From the NCBI GenBank assembly GCA_036847245.1, contig DAIUAL010000149.1, positions 1 to 8,413 on the forward strand: a stretch of DNA of 8,413 bases, written 5' to 3'. The notes below the pieces were generated by a model. It worked only from the letters and a program-made list of their open reading frames with translations. It had not been told where the DNA came from and ran no database searches. The number at the start of each line of letters is the position of its first letter. Within the stretch, counting starts at the first letter, position 1. Of this stretch, positions 1 through 8,413 are shown one piece after another. The DNA comes from UBA4661 sp002405405. Its GTDB lineage: Bacteria; Bacteroidota; Ignavibacteria; Kapaibacteriales; UBA4661. The position numbers and the translations under genes were made by a program.

Positions 1-546
1 TCTGTTAGCAGGAATATTTTTTCCGCGCTTGCCGATCACGACTGCAATTTCTAACTCGAAATCTAGTTGCTCTGCTTGAAGTTCTTGAACGGGAATATCA
101 CCTTGCCCAAAAACAGTTGTCGGATTGGTGAAATAAAAAATTGGTATTTCATCAAATTCCGAGATCATCTCCAAACCACGATTGCGGCGAGCAGTTTCGA
201 CATGCTGGCGAAATGCGTAGCCATCACGAATGGTTGTGGGATTTGGCAATGGTGCAAGCAGTTCAACATTTTCTAACTGAAGTCCAATTGCCGACAGAGG
301 CACAATAGTCTGCTCTACCATAAAGCTATGCCATTTACGCACCATATCCATAATAGTAGGTCCGCCCGTGAGTAAATCCAGCATTGATGATGGTGGTAAT
401 ACATTAGCATAATCATCCCGATGCTTCAACATTTCTCGATAGGATGCTTGTACATCAACTACAAAAGAAGCATTTGTTGCTGTATCATACAGTACTGCGC
501 CGAGGCGGCTGCCATGCAAAGGAGAACGATAGGTTACGAGTTTCAT
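1..546 (-). CDS. Fumarylacetoacetate hydrolase (FAH) family protein, partial (C-terminus beyond left edge)
   Basis: The minus-strand frame opens with ATG at 544-546 and stays open to base 1, giving 182 residues with no stop, so the C-terminal part is outside the window. The FAH fold signature is visible. IRDGYAFRQH (about residues 106-115) aligns with the human FAH segment holding metal ligand D126 and catalytic H133, giving D108 and H115 with the same spacing. FYFTNPTTVFGQGD lies at 137-150. DFELEIAVVIG (162-172) supplies the paired metal ligands E164 and E166, matching human E199 and E201. Family members cleave C-C bonds in, or decarboxylate or hydrate, acylpyruvate-like compounds with Mg2+ or Ca2+, usually in the cytoplasm in aromatic-compound breakdown. 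The exact substrate cannot be told from this fragment. No clear Shine-Dalgarno precedes the start. The gene lies downstream of amt on the same strand but behind a terminator, so it probably has its own promoter. Confidence 0.9.
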   Translation of the reverse strand, partial: MKLVTYRSPLHGSRLGAVLYDTATNASFVVDVQASYREMLKHRDDYANVLPPSSMLDLLTGGPTIMDMVRKWHSFMVEQTIVPLSAIGLQLENVELLAPLPNPTTIRDGYAFRQHVETARRNRGLEMISEFDEIPIFYFTNPTTVFGQGDIPVQELQAEQLDFELEIAVVIGKRGKNIPANR

Positions 547-3500
547 AAAATTGAGATGATGAAAACGATACACATAGAGAAAACAGAAATTACCATCAAA
601 GAGACTGGCAATATGAACTACTTATCGAGAATAGCTCGAAAGATACTATGTTTGATTGATACTTCAACATAGTCACAAGAAAAAAAAGCCCGCACTCTCC
701 TCTGAAGACTGCGGGCAGAATTTATACTTTAGATCTCTCTACATCTGTTTCATTATTTCTCAGCAAACGTAGCAGCATCATTTAAGACTGCCTTAGCTTG
801 AGCAAGTACATCAGCATCATCACCGAGAAGACTTTCGCCATGCTGACTAATATCCAAACCAATTTCTTCATGATGTTCATCAACACGAAGTGGTAACACC
901 CGATTTACCAAAAGATATAACCCGTAGGATCCGCCAAAAGTGAAAGAACATACAACACCGATTGCTTTCAGATGCGTGAAGAAGACATCAACTTGCCCAT
1001 AGATTAATCCAACATCTTTGGCAAAAACTGCTGTCAGGATCATACCAACCAACCCACCTAAACCATGACAAGGAAAAACATCGAGTGTATCATCAAGCGT
1101 AGTTTTCGATTTTAACGATACAGCGATATTGCTGATAATTGAGGCAACTGTTCCAATAAAAATACTCGCTCCAACATCAACATAACCTGCTGCGGGAGTA
1201 ATTGCAACAAGTCCTACGACCGCACCAATACTTGCACCAAGGGCTGACGGCTTTTTACCCTGCACTGCATCAAGGAATATCCATGCTAATGCAGCAGCAG
1301 CTGATGCTGTATTCGTTGTCATGAAGGCAAGTGCAGCAGTTTCATTTGCAGCTAATGCTGATCCGGCATTAAAACCAAACCAACCGAACCACAACATACC
1401 AGTACCAAGAACAACAAATGGAATATTTGCCGGTGAATGTAATTCACTATTAAGATGGACTTTACGTCTACCGAGCACCATTGCACCTGCGAGTGACGCA
1501 AAACCTGACGACATGTGTACAACCGTACCACCTGCAAAATCAAGCACTCCCCATATACGTAAAAAACCATCAGGATGCCATGTCCAATGTGCTAATGGAG
1601 CATAAATAACTAAAGCAAAGAGACACATAAAAAGCAAATAGGCACTGAACCTGACCCTCTCAGCAAATGATCCTGTAATCAATGCTGGTGTAATAATTGC
1701 AAATTTGAGCTGAAACATGGCAAAAAGTACCAATGGAATTGTTGGTGAAAGCGTTGGATGCGTTGCTCCACCAACATGATTAAACATGAAGTATGTCAGC
1801 GGATTACCCACTAAACCATTGATGCTATCACCAAATGCCAAACTAAAGCCAACCACAACCCAAAGCATACTTATAACGCCAAGTGCTATAAAACTTTGCA
1901 ACATGGTCGAAACGACATTCCGTACACGAACCATACCGCCATAAAAGAATGAAAGACCGGGCGTCATAAGCATAACTAAACATGACGCAGTAAGCATCCA
2001 TGCAATATCGGCTGCATTAATTGCTCCACCGACAAGTGTCGGAGCTGAAGGGCGATAGACAGCACCGGCAAGACTGACGGCGAGCAAAAGCGAGAATGGC
2101 ACAAGCCACTTTTTTGCAATAAAGGTTTTCATACACGATCCTTTTGTGAGTGGTTAAACAATGGGAATGGCACCCAAAAAGTTATAAAAAACTGCACGTA
2201 CTTCTAACGCAAAGAGTAAAATTTCTACGAAAAAGTCAATAGCAAACTTCATTTTTTTAAGAAAAATTTTTGTTTATCCTTAAAAACTACCGTTTTAACG
2301 GTAAAAATTTCGCTCCTAGCGATACTCTGATATGCTCTACCTATTACGATGATTACGTTTTTGGCTTTGTTTTTGTCCGTAAGACTCAACAACTACACTT
2401 AGTACTAGAGCAGTTACAATCTACACACGACATGTATGATACATTTACAAGCCATATTGTTCTCTTTCTGTATTGCTCTTTGTGCAATATGGGGATATAC
2501 TCCATTGCACGCAGATGATGATTTTACTCCGACTGTTATACGCAAAGATCACTTTATAGCTGGAGTCAAACCATGTACCTACTTACATATCCGTGAAGTA
2601 AAAGCACTCTACAGTTCCAGAGCAGATCTACCTTTGTACCCATTAGTACTGGTACATGGCGGTGCTGCGGGTGGTATTGCTTGTTTTGACTTAACGGAAA
2701 ATGGACTCAATAAGCGTGGTGGCTCACTCGCAGAAGATTTAGCAAACAAAGGCATACATGTTTTTATCGTCAATCTTCGTTGCTTTGAACAGTCTTCTTG
2801 TCCTCACTACGATACAACTGACAAAACAACTGAGTCTGTAACATTGAAGGAAGCATTTGAAGATTTAACAATTGCACACCGATGGATTCGCAAATACACC
2901 AACTCACGTAAGACATCACTTCTCGGATGGGGCACCGGAGGACACTGGGCAGGATACTTTGCTACAAAAAACAACAAACGACTTGCTCATTTTATTTCTA
3001 TTAATGCGTTATATGGTGTGGCAGCTCCCTGGATATACAAACAATCCTTTGCACTAAAGAATGACACCACAAAATATAATGAAGCAGTATTGCCAATATT
3101 TATGATACGAGATCAAGATGCTGTCATCAAAAATTGGATGACGTCCCTTCCCGACTCCCTAGCAACACGCTCTGTTGATCCTGAAATAATTCGTGGTTAT
3201 CAACATGCTGCAATGAATACTGTCATCAATGGCAAGCCGTATATGAAAGCACCATCAGGATCATTTCGTGAAAGTTTTTATCAATCGAATGGGTTTAAGT
3301 ATTGGGATGCAAAAGATATCAAACTTCCAATTCTGCTCATGCGTGGTGGTAGAGACTTTTGGTCACGCCCCATAGACAATCAAGCATTTCAACAAGATGC
3401 AAAACATGCTTCTCGACTTCTTTCCGTTACCATTGAAGAAGCAACTCATTTTCCCTTTTTTGCACGGTCAGATCGTGGACGTGATGAATTTATCCGTCGC

Positions 3501-6500
3501 ATTGTTGATTTTGTATCCAATAAATAAGGACAAAAAGTCGAAACCGGTTATCCACAACGTACAATTCTACCATACGTGTACATACCACCATGTCTATCGC
3601 ATCATTCTGCGCTTGTTAAGATACAACCGAAATGCTTTATCAAATGAATCTTCCGTTGATACGAGATGGTAGTCAATATGCTGTTGCATACAAGCAGAAC
3701 GAATGAGTGCAACCTTGGATTCAAGTTGGTGGATATAGGCAGATTTTAATTGTTGTGGCTGTGTTTGAATTTCCTCACCCGTTTCTATATCTCGGAAAAT
3801 AGTCGCTCCACGAAAATCAAAACTTTGCTCAGAAGGATCAAGAAGGTGAAGTACGATCACTTCATGCCCATAGTGACGAAAATGACGCAAAGCCCCTAGC
3901 GTAGCATCTGTATCATCCCACAAATCGCTAATCACGATTACTAAACCACGACGCGAAATTTGTTCAGCTATTGTGTGAAGCGAAGAACCAATTGCCGTTC
4001 CCCCTTGTGGTGCTACCCCGAGAAGAGTTCGATACATTTCTTGTAAGTAGCCAAAAGCACTACGAGGTGGGAAATAGCGTTGAAGATGATCACCAAACAC
4101 AGCAATACCTGCTGCGTCACGTTGACGCATCATCAAAAAAGCGAATGCTGCTGCTAATTCAACAGCATATTCATATTTCGTTGCAAAGCGTGTATGTGCC
4201 TTATCGGAGCGATATTGCATAGAACCGCTAGCATCCACGGCAATCGTACACCGTAAATTTGTTTCATCTTCGTATTCCTTGACGTACAAACGATCGGTAC
4301 GTGCCAGTACTTTCCAATCAAGTCGTTTTAGTTCATCACCGGGCATATATTGACGATGCTGAGAAAATTCGGCACTAAATCCATGATATGGCGATTGATG
4401 CAAGCCTGTAATAAACCCCTCGACAGTGGTTTTAGCGCGAAATGTCATTGCCTGAATAATATCGGCAATACTTTTATCGGGAGTATATTTCTGTGTGGTC
4501 AATGACATAGCACATTAATTGTGAATAACAAAAAACGAACCTACTGAATTGTTCATGCTTTTACTTCTTAAAACTTAAATAATCACGCCATATGCAGTAG
4601 AGTTCCCATGTAGCACGGACATCGCGCAAACAATATTCGGCGATATCCTGCATACGCTCTTCTGCAAAGAGTTCGCCTACCATGCCTCCGTGTACTCCGT
4701 CAGCCTTTGGAGAAGGGATGCCAAAAGCACGTGTATAAAAATCAAAATTATACCGTTTAGTGGCTCCGGTGCTAGAGGGAGTATAATAGGTTAATTCATC
4801 AATCAAGTCAATATGCTTAGCATAATTAAAACGTGTTCCATCCATGAGATTCCTACTTGGACGAATACGATACAATGCCGAACGCAACATTAAGAATGGG
4901 GCATCAAATCCGCGCCCATTGAATGAAATCAATTCAGCATCTTTACTTGTATCGAGAATTTCCCAAAATTTTATCAGCATGCTTTGCTCATCCATGTATT
5001 TCAATATTGCCCCACTTGGCAATACAACTTCTGACTGTGTTTCTTGTTGAATGTCATTCTGCACACCGGCTAGTTGTACATAAGCAATCTCACGTCGTGT
5101 TTCCCATTCATTTTCTTGCGACTTCCGCATTACTTTTAATCCGATACACACAATACGTGCAGTCAAAGGTGAAAGTGCCATCTCATTGATTTTGCGTTCT
5201 CGCTCTTCTTCAGTGGTTGTACCACGCACAATGTATTCCTGCTGAGACTCGTCCAACGAATCAAAAGGTAGAGCAACGGTCTCAAGATCAAAGACAATTT
5301 TCATTTCCGACATAAGTTTCTCCTCATATTGATCAACATTGATGAGAGAATTTGAGTAATTTTGAAACTCTTTAAATTGAGTATTACTTGAGCATAGTAT
5401 GCTTTTGAATGCCTGAGTACAAGATACACACATCGAGCATATTCAAGATCAAAGAATACCATCTTTTATGATTATCAACCATATTTTTTTTCATCATTGC
5501 ATTTGCTATGAGCACAAATAACAATTCTCGTTTTCTCCTCTTTATGATCGCCGGCTTTGCTGTCATGTCCACAATTATATTTGGCGGTCTCTTTGCTGAA
5601 ACATATGTAGTTCCTCATCTTTTAGGTAAAGGCAATGTCGAAGCACAGATGCAGGTGCCTCGTGCAAAAACTGATCCTGTGGTTTTTGACGATGTTCCCA
5701 CAACAATAGAAACACCCAACGGCGACAATAGCATGACGGTACGTGATGGATTGATTGCATGGTTTTCTGCGGAAAATCTCACTGTCGAAAATGGCAAACG
5801 AGTTGCCTACTTCCCCGATGCAAGCAAAAAAAATAATCATGCCCGTCAACCACTACCCTCTTCTCGTCCGCGTTGGATTAAAGATGGTATCAACGGTAAA
5901 CCTGTTTTGCGATTTGATGGCAATGATGATTGCTTTTTTATCGAATCAATGCGATTCTTGACACCGGTCACGATTTATACCGTCTGGTCAAAGCCATCAG
6001 CGGGTGGCGTACCTTATCAACGTCTTTATTCCAGTGGCTCGCGTGGTACAGATTATCAAGCAGGCGGTGCCTACCTTATTCCTGCAAGTGATGATAATGG
6101 TATTGCGTCTGCCCCGGCACAGCTCCACAAAAAAATTATTCCATCACAAGTTGATATTTCGATTTTTTGCATCGGTCGTCTTAATGCTGGTGTTACGCAA
6201 TTTTACTATGGCGACTTGGCTGAAATGCTTATCTACACCAAACCTTTGTCGATTGAAGATCAACGTAAAGTTGAACAGTACTTACAACAGAAGTATAAAC
6301 TCGTTGGTGTTGTTGTTGGATAATTGTCTACGGATCTCACAATCGTTCTACGGAGAAAATACACATGAAAGCACAATTAGTCTTTGAATCAGGAATGCGT
6401 GTTGTCGGTACAAATGAAAAAGGCAGCCAAACAGCATTTGATACGACAGCCGACCATGGTGGCAATGGTACAGCCGCATCACCCATGGAGGTACTTCTCC

Positions 6501-8413
6501 AGGCGACTGCGGCTTGCTCCGTATTTGATGTGATAAGCATTTTAAACAAAAAACGTAAAACCATTACAAGCTTAACAATTGATCTAGAAGGCGATCGGGC
6601 TGAAACACATCCTCGTGTCTTCACGAGTATGAGAATGATTTATCGTCTTGTTAGCCCCGATGCATCAGAGGCGGATTTACATCGTGCAGTTGAACTTTCA
6701 CACTCATCATATTGTAGTGCATCAGCTATGGCGACCCGCTCAGGTTGCACGATTACGACCGAGTGCATCGTTACACGACCATCATAATTTATCTTCTCAT
6801 TGCACGACTGCATGGAATACTTTGTTCACATTCTACTCGGTATCGTACAAGGACTCACAGAGTTTTTACCTGTGAGTAGTTCTGCGCATCTCACTATTGT
6901 TGCAACATTACTTGGCTATGTACATACTGTTCCACCGGAAATGTGGACAGCATATATTGCTGTCATGCAACTCGGCACACTTGTAGCAGTACTGCTCTAC
7001 TTCCGTAACGACATTTTTGACATTACTCGTGCTTTTTTACAAGAAAATCTAAGGCGAGTGTCATTTGCCGAGCAGTCGGCTCATGCACGTATGGGTTGGT
7101 ATGTTATTATAGGTTCTGTACCTATCGGGACATTAGGACTTGCTCTTAAAAAAATTATCGAAGGTACAATTACCAAAGACTTGATGATTATCGCAGTTTC
7201 CATGATTGGATTTTCGTTCGTCATGATCCTTGCTGAGCGTGTTGCTCATCACCATCGCTCCATTGACAATCTTACATGGAAAGATGCAGTGCTGGTCGGT
7301 ATGGCTCAAACACTAGCACTCATGCCCGGCTTTTCTCGCTCAGGAACAACAATTTCAGCGGGTCTGTTTCTAGGTTTGAATCGTGATGTTGCAGGACGAT
7401 TTTCTTTTTTGCTGAGTATTCCTGCAGTGACAGCAAGTGGCTTATTGGAACTTCGTCACGGATTCTCAGGTATGACATCGATCCCATCGCTCAACCTAGA
7501 GGGTGTTCTGATTTCCACGATCACTGCGGGTGTGAGTGGTTATCTCACAATTGCGTTTCTCCTGCGCTTTCTTCGCACGCATAGCATCATGATTTTTGCT
7601 GTATACCGTATACTTTTGGGAAGTGGAATTATAGCATGGCTCTTACTTCGGTAATGGTACCGCCCATTGCACATTGTCGCTCAGCATTGTACGTCTTTCT
7701 GACGAATGTGCTTTTTAGTAGTGCGTGTATGATAACATTCGTTCTTGATACACAAGCACAAGATATTCGAAATGAACAGCCGCGATCGGTTGTTGTTACA
7801 CATCATGCAGTAATGAACACGAGTAAGGGTACAATTAAGTTTGCCCTTTATGGAAAAGACGCTCCCCACACTGTAGATAATTTTATCAAGCTCGCTCAAA
7901 AGGGGTTTTATCGCAATATCAAGTTCCATCGTATTGCTAAAGACTTTGTGATACAAGCAGGCGATCCTTTGACTAAAGATTCTAAAAGAGTTCAAGATTG
8001 GGGTTTGGGCGGTGAAAGTAGCACTGGTGGAACATTAGCTGATGAATTGCTCCCCAAAACGCCAAGCTATATCAACGGTTATCGACGTGGCGTTCTTGCT
8101 ATGTCGAATAGAGGACCTAATACAAATACCAGCCAATTTTTTATTTGCTTACGTAATGTACCGGAGTTACCAAAGACGTCAACAATTTTTGGAATTGTTA
8201 TCGAGGGAATTGATGTTGTTCAAGCAATTGCAGCACTCGATATTGAGCCCGTTCTTAACGATAGAGATGGTCGCCCGCTTGTCGCTCCGACTATTCGTTC
8301 GATCAAAATCATCAAGCTATAATAATCATCGTGCTTTCTCTTTTCATTTCTTTCTTTGCTTTCTATGATGAAGTTATTTCTTTCTTGTATTATATCGATT
8401 GCTTTCGCTTATT

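Overview
The window reads as ordinary chromosomal DNA from a Gram-negative bacterium. It is moderately AT-rich by eye. Several proteins carry signal peptides or membrane anchors, and only two genes (the ammonium transporter and the exonuclease) have an obvious Shine-Dalgarno. The flavour of the DUF58, PolB-like exonuclease and LamG-type proteins suggests the Bacteroidota/Chlorobiota (FCB) side of the tree. This placement is an inference from protein character and no marker gene confirms it. I see no rRNA, tRNA, CRISPR array, insertion sequence or phage gene.

Left part (1-2435), read on the minus strand: a fumarylacetoacetate hydrolase (FAH) family gene cut by the left edge, then a ~200-bp gap with two small inverted repeats and a strong Rho-independent terminator, then a complete Amt-type ammonium channel with its own Shine-Dalgarno. 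The amt gene therefore looks like a single-gene transcript. A 303-bp divergent intergenic region with two adjacent dyads separates amt from the next plus-strand gene.

Middle part (2436-5313): a secreted alpha/beta-hydrolase-fold protein on the plus strand. It keeps the expected Asp and His but has Gly where the nucleophile Ser should be. It converges on a minus-strand pair: a predicted DEDDy 3'-5' exonuclease related to the PolB proofreading domain (upstream), followed 52 bp later by a DUF58 protein with a complete MIDAS metal site. No MoxR ATPase, the usual DUF58 partner, is in the window.

Right part (5508-8413): four closely spaced plus-strand genes that look like one operon. They are a membrane-anchored LamG/concanavalin-A-like protein, an OsmC-family peroxidase-like protein, the undecaprenyl-diphosphate phosphatase UppP, and a secreted cyclophilin-type peptidyl-prolyl isomerase whose preferred start overlaps the uppP stop by one base. 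A further secreted protein seems to begin just before the right edge. Envelope location is the only clear common theme: lipid-carrier recycling, periplasmic folding and an anchored surface domain.

I did not find convincing evidence of an undescribed multi-gene system. The points most worth checking are the nucleophile-less hydrolase, the exonuclease-DUF58 pairing without MoxR, and the dyads in the two intergenic regions flanking amt.
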